A stretch of 55,114 bases of DNA from Nitrospirota bacterium (GTDB lineage: Bacteria > Nitrospirota > Thermodesulfovibrionia > Thermodesulfovibrionales > SM23-35), in contig JACUUX010000014.1 of the NCBI GenBank assembly GCA_014859105.1, positions 1-55,114 on the forward strand, in the 5' to 3' direction. The translations under genes and the position numbers were made by a program. Within the stretch, counting starts at the first letter, position 1; every line of letters begins with the position of its first letter. The notes beneath the pieces are model-generated. The model was not told where the DNA came from and made no database searches. It saw only the letters and a list, made by a program, of their open reading frames with translations. Positions 7,408-14,312 of the stretch are shown one piece after another.

Positions 7408-7683
7408 TTGCCTGTTGTGAAACTTGGGATAAGTTTCCCTGTAGAACTTGTTGAAGAAATAGACAAAATATCAAAAGGTTTAAAAAAGAGCAGAAGCGAA
7501 GTTGTCAGAGATGCTATTACTAAAATGATTAGTGATTACAAAAAACAGCAGGCGATTGAAAAGGCAGAGAAAATTTATAAAGAGATAGCAGAGGATGAAA
7601 AGCGTCTTGCAGAAGATTTTTTAAGCATTTGCGCAGAGCCTGTTGCAAGATACAAAACCGGTAAGAAAGTAAAAACTAAATGA
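7408..7683 (+). CDS. Ribbon-helix-helix (CopG-type) antitoxin
   Basis: 91 residues. The N-terminal beta strand and two helices (VKLGISFPVELVEEIDKI, then KKSRSEVVRDAITKMI) are the ribbon-helix-helix DNA-binding fold. The charged C-terminal half (EKAEKIYKEIAEDEKRLAEDF) would be the toxin-neutralising tail. The start is a TTG at 7408 with a perfect AAGGAGG at 7394-7400. The last codon overlaps the toxin start (ATGA). It should bind and inhibit the MazF-like toxin encoded next and repress its own promoter through the GTATTC repeats. The module directly follows the third nrdJ-tail copy. Confidence 0.85.
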   Translation: MPVVKLGISFPVELVEEIDKISKGLKKSRSEVVRDAITKMISDYKKQQAIEKAEKIYKEIAEDEKRLAEDFLSICAEPVARYKTGKKVKTK

Positions 7684-8039
7684 AGCAGCCCAAAAGGGGT
7701 GAGATATATTTTCTTGATTTCAGTCATTCTAAAGGCAAGGAAATGAAAGGGCCACATCCGGCTCTTGTTATTCAAAACGATGTAGGTAACAAAGTTGGAA
7801 GTCTTACAATAGTTGCTGCTATAACAAGCAATCTCAAAGTTGCTGACCTTCCAGTTGGTGTATTAATAAAACCAAAAGAAAGCGGACTTCTCAATGAATC
7901 TGTTGTCCACCTTGGACAGATATATACCATTGATAAAGAAAGACTCGAAAATCTTGTCGGGACACTTTCCAATAACAAAATGGTTGAAATTGATAAAGCT
8001 ATAAAGATAAGTCTTGGTTTAAAGGAGTTTTGGGAATAG
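7680..8039 (+). CDS. MazF/PemK-family mRNA-cleaving toxin
   Basis: 119 residues of the PemK/MazF SH3-like barrel: RGEIYFLDF at the N-terminus, PALVIQND, TSNLKVADLPVGV, and LGQIYTIDKERL. Family members are ribonucleases that cut mRNA at short motifs. Length and motif order match intact toxins, so it is probably functional. It overlaps the antitoxin stop by four bases. The family can be assigned but the cleavage sequence cannot. Confidence 0.9.
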   Translation: MKQPKRGEIYFLDFSHSKGKEMKGPHPALVIQNDVGNKVGSLTIVAAITSNLKVADLPVGVLIKPKESGLLNESVVHLGQIYTIDKERLENLVGTLSNNKMVEIDKAIKISLGLKEFWE

Positions 8040-8080
8040 AGGAGAAATTACTAAGAAACAGGAACAATGGATTTAATGTC

Positions 8081-8290
8081 ATGAAAGAATTAACTGATAA
8101 ACAAATTGAAAGACAGGATTTCGTTGATAATGCCATTTTCAACCTCATTCAATCTCTCAACACCACAGACAAGACAATTAATTGGGATATAGAAATGATC
8201 GGCGAGATAAGAGATGTTATTGCAGAATGGATGATTGAAAGATTGAATATTACAGATGAGCAGAAATTTTATCCATATTTAGAGCATTAG
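8081..8290 (+). CDS. Small acidic protein preceding the methyltransferase-SNase gene
   Basis: 69 residues from the ATG at 8081 (MKELTDKQIERQDFVDN). An upstream in-frame TTG at 8030 would overlap the toxin gene and is less likely. It is rich in Asp, Glu and Ile and predicted helical (IGEIRDVIAEWMIERLNI). No cysteine, membrane segment or known motif is seen. It ends 12 bp before the methyltransferase-nuclease-domain gene, so it is probably its operon partner and perhaps an accessory subunit. I have no functional assignment. Confidence 0.6.
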   Translation: MKELTDKQIERQDFVDNAIFNLIQSLNTTDKTINWDIEMIGEIRDVIAEWMIERLNITDEQKFYPYLEH

Positions 8291-8302
8291 AGCAGGCTAT
8301 CT

Positions 8303-9574
8303 TTGAAAAAACTTATGAGCATTAAGACCACCATAATTATCGGCGATAGCAGGAAGATGAAAGAGCTTAAGGATGAGTCTGTTCATCTTATTATCACCTC
8401 TCCGCCTTATTGGCAACTGAAGGACTACGGTAACGGGAGTCAAATAGGGTTTAATGACAGTTACGAGGACTACATAAACAATCTCAACCTTGTCTGGAAT
8501 GAATGTTACAGGATTTTACATGAAGGCTGTCGCTTGTGTGTAAACATCGGTGATCAGTTTGCGCGGTCGGTGTATTATGGCCGGTATAAGATCATTCCAA
8601 TAAGAGAAGAAATCATTAAATTCTGCGAAACCATTGGTTTTGATTACATGGGCGCTATTATCTGGCAGAAGGTTACTACATGTAATACAACAGGAGGAGC
8701 AACGGTTATGGGGTCTTTCCCTTATCCACGCAACGGTATCATAAAGTTAGATTATGAGTTTATTTTGATATTTAAAAAGCTTGGTGACCCTCCAAAAGTC
8801 AGTCGTGATATTAAAGAAAAGTCAAAGCTTACAATCGAGGAATGGAACGAATATTTTTATGGTCACTGGAATTTCGCTGGAGAAAGACAGGATAAACATC
8901 TTGCCATGTTTCCTGAGGAACTTCCAAAAAGATTAATAAAGATGTTCAGTTTTATCGGGGATACTGTCCTTGATCCATTCTTAGGCAGCGGGACAACCTG
9001 TCTTGCAGCAAAAAATCTCGGAAGAAACGCAATCGGGTGTGAGATTAATAAGGAATTTCTTCCAGTAATAAAGGCAAAGTTAAAAACCACTGATATTGAA
9101 ATAATATTTCAGGAAATGCCAAAGGTTAATTTTAAGGATGAAATCAAAAAGCTTCCATACATTTTTAAAGACCCTGTTAAGTTTGATAAGAAAATTGACC
9201 CGAAGAAATTGAGATTCGGTTCAAGAATCGATCATTCAGACCATTCGAGGGAAAAATATTACACTGTCAAAGAAATCCTGAGCCCCGAAGTTCTTGTTCT
9301 TGACAACGGACTGAGAGTCAGACTTATTGGCGTAAAAGAGAAAAAAGAAGCCAATGGAGAGGCTATAAGATTTTTATCGGAGAAACTTAAAGGTGAAAAA
9401 GTCTTTATGAAATACGACAGCATTAAATACGATAAAGACGGGAATCTATTATGCTACCTTTATTTAAAAAACAAGACTTTTATTAATGCCCATCTGATTA
9501 AGAATAAATTAGCATGGGTGGATACATCCCTTAATTTTAAATATAAAAGCAAATTTCTTGACATTCAAAAGTAA
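8303..9574 (+). CDS. DNA methyltransferase fused to a staphylococcal-nuclease-like domain
   Basis: 423 residues with two parts. Residues 1-265 are a beta-class N6/N4 DNA methyltransferase: GDSRKMKEL, catalytic TSPPYW near residue 33, and SAM motif DPFLGSGTT near 226. Residues ~318-421 look like an SNase (OB-fold) domain: VLDNGLRVRLIGV, helix AIRFLSEKLKGEKV, then YDKDGNLLCYLYL and AHLIKNKLAWV. The Arg of VRLIG is kept. The Asp/Glu cluster after it is altered (KEKKEA) and the second catalytic Arg position (usually GR before LAY) is Asn, so nuclease activity is doubtful and the domain may only bind nucleic acid. The start is TTG at 8303 or ATG at 8315. No separate endonuclease gene adjoins it. 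Confidence 0.85.
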   Translation: MKKLMSIKTTIIIGDSRKMKELKDESVHLIITSPPYWQLKDYGNGSQIGFNDSYEDYINNLNLVWNECYRILHEGCRLCVNIGDQFARSVYYGRYKIIPIREEIIKFCETIGFDYMGAIIWQKVTTCNTTGGATVMGSFPYPRNGIIKLDYEFILIFKKLGDPPKVSRDIKEKSKLTIEEWNEYFYGHWNFAGERQDKHLAMFPEELPKRLIKMFSFIGDTVLDPFLGSGTTCLAAKNLGRNAIGCEINKEFLPVIKAKLKTTDIEIIFQEMPKVNFKDEIKKLPYIFKDPVKFDKKIDPKKLRFGSRIDHSDHSREKYYTVKEILSPEVLVLDNGLRVRLIGVKEKKEANGEAIRFLSEKLKGEKVFMKYDSIKYDKDGNLLCYLYLKNKTFINAHLIKNKLAWVDTSLNFKYKSKFLDIQK

Positions 9575-9617
9575 AGGGTGAGAACTGATTAGAGTTGGTC
9601 CATAAATGTCTTTTGTC

Positions 9618-9693
9618 GTCATGCCGGACTTGATCAGGCATCCAGGAGGCATTGAAAACACTGGATTCCGGCTTAAGGATTGCCGGAATGACA
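9618..9693. repeat. REP-like palindromic repeat (GTCATGCCGG... type)
   Basis: Begins GTCATGCCGGACTTGATC and ends GATTGCCGGAATGAC, with an internal ATCCAG...CTGGAT pair. As RNA or single-stranded DNA it folds into a branched hairpin. The same family occurs at 9755 and 54279. A REP-associated transposase gene starts at 55048 and may be the kind of enzyme that spreads such elements. Confidence 0.75.
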
Positions 9694-9754
9694 GCCACAC
9701 AAGGTTGAGTTACGGAAAGACACTATTTAGAGTCTTTGTATAAAGTCTTATTTT

Positions 9755-9823
9755 GTCATTCTCCGGCTTGACCGGGGGATCCAGAACTTATTAAAAAGAC
9801 TGGATTCCCGCCTTCGGCGGGCT
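9755..9823. repeat. REP-like palindromic repeat, incomplete
   Basis: Starts GTCATTCTCCGGCTTGACCG and continues with ATCCAG...CTGGATTCCCGCC and a CCCGCCTTCGGCGGG hairpin. It lacks the closing GGAATGAC found in the other copies. It abuts the end of the toxin gene on the minus strand and could act as its transcription stop. Confidence 0.65.
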
Positions 9824-9834
9824 ATTACTTTCCA

Positions 9835-10188
9835 CTATGTCTCAAGAAAATCTATTGTATATGCCTCTAATTCATCTTCAGGATGTTTTGTGTGATATTT
9901 GATTATGGCTTTAGCAATAACGGAAAATTTATCACCAGGCAGGGTATGCGGGATGATAAGCACTCCGGCATGAGACCGATGTTCATTAAAGAATTGAACT
10001 GTCAGGCGTATAAAATCATTTTTGTTGCGGGTTATAAGACATCTGCCCTCGGATGAGGACCGCTCCAATTGTTCTAAATCATTGACCTGTAACATACCAA
10101 CCTCATGGGCGCTGATGGCATCTATATGGAATTTTCTGAGTATCTCAGAGATCTTAGGACTGAGATCCTCATCAAGGTAATATTTCAA
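9835..10188 (-). CDS. DUF5615-family PIN-like toxin
   Basis: 117 residues: KYYLDEDLSPKISEIL at the start (acidic LDED typical of DUF5615), SAHEVGMLQVNDLEQLERSSSEGRCLITRNKNDF in the middle (written in two parts in the family as ...D.e.l..A...gr.l.T.d.dF), then HAGVLIIP. Conserved Asp residues form the PIN-like metal site. These proteins are predicted ribonuclease toxins paired with DUF433 antitoxins, exactly the arrangement here. The start overlaps the stop of the upstream antitoxin gene. Confidence 0.88.
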   Translation of the reverse strand: MKYYLDEDLSPKISEILRKFHIDAISAHEVGMLQVNDLEQLERSSSEGRCLITRNKNDFIRLTVQFFNEHRSHAGVLIIPHTLPGDKFSVIAKAIIKYHTKHPEDELEAYTIDFLET

Positions 10189-10604
10189 CGACTTCCTCTA
10201 ATAAGAAAAGGGTATCTTTTATGAATATGCTCTTTGGTCAATCCTTCGTTCTGTTTAATGAGGCGGTCAATCTCTCCCTTATATACCATATAATAGCCTA
10301 CAGCAGCTCTGAGTTGCTGCTCAGTAAGCCAGTGATAAGCCTGACGCAGCCGGGCAAAATCCTCGGCAATACCTTTGTATGTTGCAATTACCTCCCAGAC
10401 CTCTATTCCTGTCCCTGCAATCCTTGCCCTCCTTCCCGTAGTTCCTTCAGTAAAAATAATACCCGGACAGCGTTTCATTCTCACAGCTTCTTCAAGCAGC
10501 TCATTTGCCACAGCAGAAAAGTCTTTGCCTGAATCTCTTGATATCTGTTCAATCTCTTTAAGTGTTTTTTCCTGTATCCTGATGCTTTTTTGAATTGTTG
10601 GCAT
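10185..10604 (-). CDS. DUF433 antitoxin with N-terminal RHH segment
   Basis: 139 residues. The N-terminal part (SIRIQEKTLKEIEQISRDSG, then FSAVANELLEEAVRM) looks like a ribbon-helix-helix DNA-binding module. The C-terminal part (RRARIAGTGIEVWEVI, LTEQQLRAAVGYY) is a DUF433 domain. DUF433 proteins neutralise DUF5615 toxins. Upstream (minus strand), a GGGGGGAGATAC Shine-Dalgarno lies close to the ATG. It is the first gene of the pair, as is usual for antitoxins. Confidence 0.85.
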   Translation of the reverse strand: MPTIQKSIRIQEKTLKEIEQISRDSGKDFSAVANELLEEAVRMKRCPGIIFTEGTTGRRARIAGTGIEVWEVIATYKGIAEDFARLRQAYHWLTEQQLRAAVGYYMVYKGEIDRLIKQNEGLTKEHIHKRYPFLIRGSR

Positions 10605-10816
10605 AAGTATCTCCCCCCTTTATCAATTGGGTTTCATTGTATGACATTATATTACATTGTGATGATGATTAATGTCAAGCAGGGGCTGAAAATAACTTGA
10701 TTAATACAATACACTTGCCCCTGATAAAAAGCAGTGAAATTTATCTATTCAAAACAAGTTACGGGATACCGATACATTTTGGGATTGGCATATATAAGAC
10801 CTTTTAATCCAGATTA
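10605..10816. other. Intergenic stretch without recognisable gene
   Basis: AT-rich DNA between the DUF433 antitoxin start and the inverted repeat element at 10817. It should contain the minus-strand promoter of the toxin-antitoxin pair, but no clear consensus was picked out. Confidence 0.3.
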
Positions 10817-10960
10817 TTCATAAAATTATTGGCAGATACAGTATTTAAGCGGGTTTAAATTCTTTCGAAGAAAGAATTTACCTCGGAGACCTCGATTTCT
10901 CGAGGACGAGAATGAGCGGAAATACTGTATCTGCCAATATATTCAAAATTTATTAATTAA
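10817..10960. repeat. Inverted pair of the TTGGCAGATACAG repeat (MITE/REP-like element)
   Basis: The left arm carries TTGGCAGATACAGTATTT (about 10829-10846) and the right arm its complement AAATACTGTATCTGCCAA (about 10919-10936). Outside the arms, both sides keep related AT-rich flanks (ATAAAATT / TAAATTTT). The centre has a perfect hairpin with arms AAATTCTTTC and GAAAGAATTT (about 10857-10879) and the CGCTCATTCTC box also found in the copies at 44470 and 47570. It is therefore a small non-coding mobile-element-like unit. Confidence 0.7.
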
Positions 10961-11026
10961 AGACTTAGGTGACCGTATTGACTAAGATATCGATACTTGT
11001 CGTACGATTGGTGAAGCCTTCCTGTT

Positions 11027-12127
11027 TTATGCCCACCCTGCTTCCCTTGCACTTTTGATGACAACATCTTTTAATGCTTGTATGAATGCCGGATGGATGT
11101 TTAATGAATCGGTCCTTTTTAGATTAATACCGAATTTTTCAGCATAATTCCTGTAAAGGATATCTATCTCGTAGAGGGTCTCTATGTGGTCTGAAACAAA
11201 ACTTACAGGAACTACAAGAATGTTCTTGATACCTTGTCCGGCGAGTTCTTCAAGCTTTTCCTCTGTTGAGGGTGAAAGCCACTTAACGGGGCCGCTTTTG
11301 GATTGATAACTTAAATGCCATTTTAAGTGTATCCGTTCTGTTATCTCCCGGATAGTCCCTGTTGTTTGCTCTACATAAGGGTCTCCATTTTCAATAATTT
11401 TTTCAGGAAGACTGTGGGCACTGAAAAGTACATGAATATCCTCGGAGGATGAAGGATGGGGGATGAGGGATGATGTATAAAATGACTCAATGCCTTTTTT
11501 TACTACATCAACAAGAGCTTCTATATACATGGGGTGATTAAACCAGGATGGGACAGAAAATACTTCAATCGGATACTCAGCTAAAACCTGTTTTAACTTC
11601 ATGAGCGACGAGCCTGACGTTGTAATTGAATACTGCGGATATAAGCTTAAAGCAATCAGCTTTTTTATCCCATCTTTAGAGATTTGAGGAATTATATTCT
11701 CTATCAAAGGGTGCCAGTATCGCATACCGATATAGACCTTAAAGGATACACCCTCCCGATTTCCTTCCTTGGTAGGGGAGGGTATTGACTGCTGACTGCT
11801 GACAGCTGACTGCTGATTAAGTGCTTTTTCAAGATCTTTTGCCTGAGCTCTTGTTATCTCCAGAATTGGCGATTTTCCACCTATGAGTTTGTAAGCTTTT
11901 TCAGTCTTTTTTGCCCTAATTGTTGATATCAACCATGCAAGAGGTTTCTGCATAAAAGAAGGACCTAACTGAATTATCTGTCTGTCAGAAAATAGATTGT
12001 AAAGGAACGGTCTTACTGCCTGAATAGAATCAGGGCCACCAAGATTAAGAAGGATGACACCAAGGATTTCATGGGGTAAGTTCTCACCAACTCTTTGCCC
12101 CCCTTTGTTTTTAACTTTTTCTTCCAT
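11027..12127 (-). CDS. hemH: Ferrochelatase
   Basis: 366 residues, somewhat longer than the usual ~320. It inserts ferrous iron into a porphyrin. Family motifs: VILLNLGGPDS at the start, LYPQYSITTSGS, the catalytic-His region FSAHSLPE, and VVPVSFVSDHIETLYEID. The extra length is from two in-frame repeat inserts: Gln/Ser-rich plus PSPTKEGNREG (DNA 11750-11818) and SSLIPHPSSSED (about 11445-11480). Both lie at surface-loop positions and leave the motifs intact. The gene overlaps the end of hemE by 17 bp. Next to an AhbD-like gene, its substrate may be coproporphyrin rather than protoporphyrin (inference). Confidence 0.93.
   Translation of the reverse strand: MEEKVKNKGGQRVGENLPHEILGVILLNLGGPDSIQAVRPFLYNLFSDRQIIQLGPSFMQKPLAWLISTIRAKKTEKAYKLIGGKSPILEITRAQAKDLEKALNQQSAVSSQQSIPSPTKEGNREGVSFKVYIGMRYWHPLIENIIPQISKDGIKKLIALSLYPQYSITTSGSSLMKLKQVLAEYPIEVFSVPSWFNHPMYIEALVDVVKKGIESFYTSSLIPHPSSSEDIHVLFSAHSLPEKIIENGDPYVEQTTGTIREITERIHLKWHLSYQSKSGPVKWLSPSTEEKLEELAGQGIKNILVVPVSFVSDHIETLYEIDILYRNYAEKFGINLKRTDSLNIHPAFIQALKDVVIKSAREAGWA
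11750..11818. repeat. Repeat insert inside hemH
   Basis: Contains a CCCTCCC...GGGGAGGG palindrome followed by tandem GACTGCT-type heptamers. Translated in frame, it gives a low-complexity loop (AVSSQQS, PSPTKEG). Similar palindromes occur between genes at 50557 and 54871, which supports insertion into the coding sequence. Confidence 0.7.
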
Positions 12128-13142
12128 AATAATGTACAGCTTCGACCATCGCTATAACATTTTCAACGGGCGTTTGAGGCAATATTCCGTGACCAAGGTT
12201 GAATATATGGCCATTTGCAACTTCGGCTTTCCATAATATGTCTTTAACCCGGTCTTCAAGTTTTTCTTTTGGCATAAAGAGAGCACACGGGTCAAGATTT
12301 CCCTGTACGACTGTTTTTTTACCGAGTTTCTTTATTGCATCAGAAATGTCGATCCTCCAGTCTATCCCTATAACATCTGCCCCCGATTTCTTGACTTCCT
12401 GGAGAATCCCCGCACAATTATTAACAAAATATATTATGGGAACCCCTTCTTTCTTTATATCAGAGATTGTCTTTTTTAGATAAGGCAGAACAAATTTTTT
12501 ATAATCAAAGGGTGCGAGTATACCTGCCCAGGTATCAAAAATCTGTACTGCCTGAGCACCAGCCTTTATCTGTGCAGAAAGATAGGAGGTAATTGTTACA
12601 GTCAGTTTCTCCATGAGATAGTCAAATACTCCACTGTGCTGGAACATCATCTTTTTCGTATTTAAAAAATTCTTTGAAGTTCCACCTTCGATCATATAAG
12701 TGGCAAGTGTAAATGGTGCCCCGGAAAAACCTATCAGGGGAACTTTATTTTCCAGCTCTTTCCTGAGAATACTTATTGTTTCTAAAATAAAGGGTAGATC
12801 TACTTCTATGTCAGGAATAATTAATTTCTCAACAGCAGACTTACTTCTGACCGGTTCGCTAAGGACAGGGCCTTCTTTATCAGAAAATTCGAGTCGCATT
12901 CCCATTGATTCAACCGGAACAAGAATATCAGAAAAGAGAATGGCTGCATCAACTCCGAGAATATCAACAGGCTGAAGAGTGACCTCAGCAGCGAGTTTGG
13001 GTGTTTTGCAGAGAGTCAGAAAGTCAACATTAGCTCTTATAGCCTGGTATTCAGGAAGATATCTTCCGGCCTGACGCATAATCCAAACAGGTATGTAATC
13101 AAGATTCTCGCCACGACATGCTTTAAGAAAAGTATCATTCAT
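12111..13142 (-). CDS. hemE: Uroporphyrinogen III decarboxylase
   Basis: About 343 residues. It removes four acetate carboxyls from uroporphyrinogen III to give coproporphyrinogen III. Signature segments: VWIMRQAGRYLPEY (substrate-binding Arg), ILFSDILVPVE with the catalytic Asp, GFSGAPFTLATYM, IFDTWAG, and FNLGHGILPQTP. I chose the ATG at 13142 because GAGGTAGAG precedes it. An upstream in-frame start (13190) would add 16 residues absent from the family. It lies between the AhbD-like gene and hemH, in one minus-strand operon. Confidence 0.95.
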   Translation of the reverse strand: MNDTFLKACRGENLDYIPVWIMRQAGRYLPEYQAIRANVDFLTLCKTPKLAAEVTLQPVDILGVDAAILFSDILVPVESMGMRLEFSDKEGPVLSEPVRSKSAVEKLIIPDIEVDLPFILETISILRKELENKVPLIGFSGAPFTLATYMIEGGTSKNFLNTKKMMFQHSGVFDYLMEKLTVTITSYLSAQIKAGAQAVQIFDTWAGILAPFDYKKFVLPYLKKTISDIKKEGVPIIYFVNNCAGILQEVKKSGADVIGIDWRIDISDAIKKLGKKTVVQGNLDPCALFMPKEKLEDRVKDILWKAEVANGHIFNLGHGILPQTPVENVIAMVEAVHYYGRKS

Positions 13143-13186
13143 ATCTCTACCTCTTTTATACAGATGTTTGACAGATGTTCTGTCTT

Positions 13187-14275
13187 TCAATCAGGGGACT
13201 TCGCTTTCCTGGCCCTAAGTTTTGCAGGCATATAGCTGCAAAATGGTTCCTCCTCAAGATAATCGCCATATACTGAATAAGCCCTTGCCCTGCAACCACC
13301 GCACACAGTCAAATATTCGCACGAGCCGCATTTGCCCTTGTATTTTTTGAAATCACGGAGTTCTCTGAAAAGCACTGAATTTTCCCATATATCCCTGAAT
13401 GACTGCTTTTTAAGGTTTCCCGCGGGTTTGGGGAAGTAACTGCAGGGGAGCACATTTCCGTCAACGTCGATGAGTGCTATAAATTGCCCTGCAATACAAC
13501 CCTTTGAGCCGCCTGTAGAAAATTTTAAGGTTCTTCTCTCAAATTTTGTGCCTTCTTCTTTTGACTTCTGGAGAACTATTCTGTAATAATGTGGCGCACA
13601 GGTTGGTCTTACGAGTAAATCTTTTTCATCCTTTTCCATCAGATAATGCCAGTTAAGTATTTTTTCATAATCTTCTTTTGATATGAGTTCATTAAGTATC
13701 TCCTCGCCTCTACCCGTGGGGACAATCATAAACAAATACCATGCGGTCGCACCCAGTTCCTTTGCAAGCCTGTATACTTCAGGAATCTCATCCTGATTCC
13801 TTTTTGTAAAAGAAGAATTTATGATAAATTCAATGCCATATTTTTTAAAAAGACCCGTCGCATTTATAGTACCTGCAAAAGCACCTTTCTGTTTTCTGAA
13901 GTCGTCATGAACTGATTCAACCGAACCGTCGAGGCTTAGTGAAACTATTTTTATCCCCGAACTCTTTATCTTTTCGCAGATTTCGTCAGTAACAAGGGTC
14001 CCGTTTGTTGCGAGGCACATTCTCAAACCCCTGTCTGTACCATATCGGGCAATTTCAAAAACATCTTTTCTTAAAAGTGGTTCCCCGCCGGAAAGGACTA
14101 TAACAGGTTTTGCAAAATCATTGATGTCATTAATTATTCTGAATGCCTCTTCAGTTGGGAAATCAGGGTGGGCTTGTACCTTCAATTGAGATGCGGAACG
14201 GCAGTGAATACATTTAAGATTACATCTTCTTGTTATTTCCCAGGCTATCCATTTGGGTACAAATTCAGCTATCAT
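13187..14275 (-). CDS. ahbD: AhbD-like radical SAM heme synthase (SPASM domain)
   Basis: 362 residues. The radical SAM cluster motif is CNLKCIHC near residue 18, with SGGEPLL and SLDGS after it. The C-terminal SPASM-type cysteine region has C-x2-C-x5-C-G-G-C-R-A-R-A-Y and EEPFC, binding one or two auxiliary Fe-S clusters. The opening [11 protein letters not shown] and closing CGGCRARAY...EEPFC match AhbD, which oxidatively decarboxylates Fe-coproporphyrin III to heme b. NirJ and other SPASM maturases are close relatives, so the symbol is provisional. It is the first heme gene after hflX and is followed by hemE and hemH. That context supports a porphyrin role. Confidence 0.75.
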   Translation of the reverse strand: MIAEFVPKWIAWEITRRCNLKCIHCRSASQLKVQAHPDFPTEEAFRIINDINDFAKPVIVLSGGEPLLRKDVFEIARYGTDRGLRMCLATNGTLVTDEICEKIKSSGIKIVSLSLDGSVESVHDDFRKQKGAFAGTINATGLFKKYGIEFIINSSFTKRNQDEIPEVYRLAKELGATAWYLFMIVPTGRGEEILNELISKEDYEKILNWHYLMEKDEKDLLVRPTCAPHYYRIVLQKSKEEGTKFERRTLKFSTGGSKGCIAGQFIALIDVDGNVLPCSYFPKPAGNLKKQSFRDIWENSVLFRELRDFKKYKGKCGSCEYLTVCGGCRARAYSVYGDYLEEEPFCSYMPAKLRARKAKSPD

Positions 14276-14312
14276 TATTGTCTCAATCAGATTTTTTTCA
14301 TCTTTTTATTAA

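Noticed and set aside
11445-11818. hemH inserts considered as sequencing errors or pseudogene signs
   Set aside because: The frame is maintained on both sides, catalytic motifs are intact, and the same repeat family occurs in three other intact genes.
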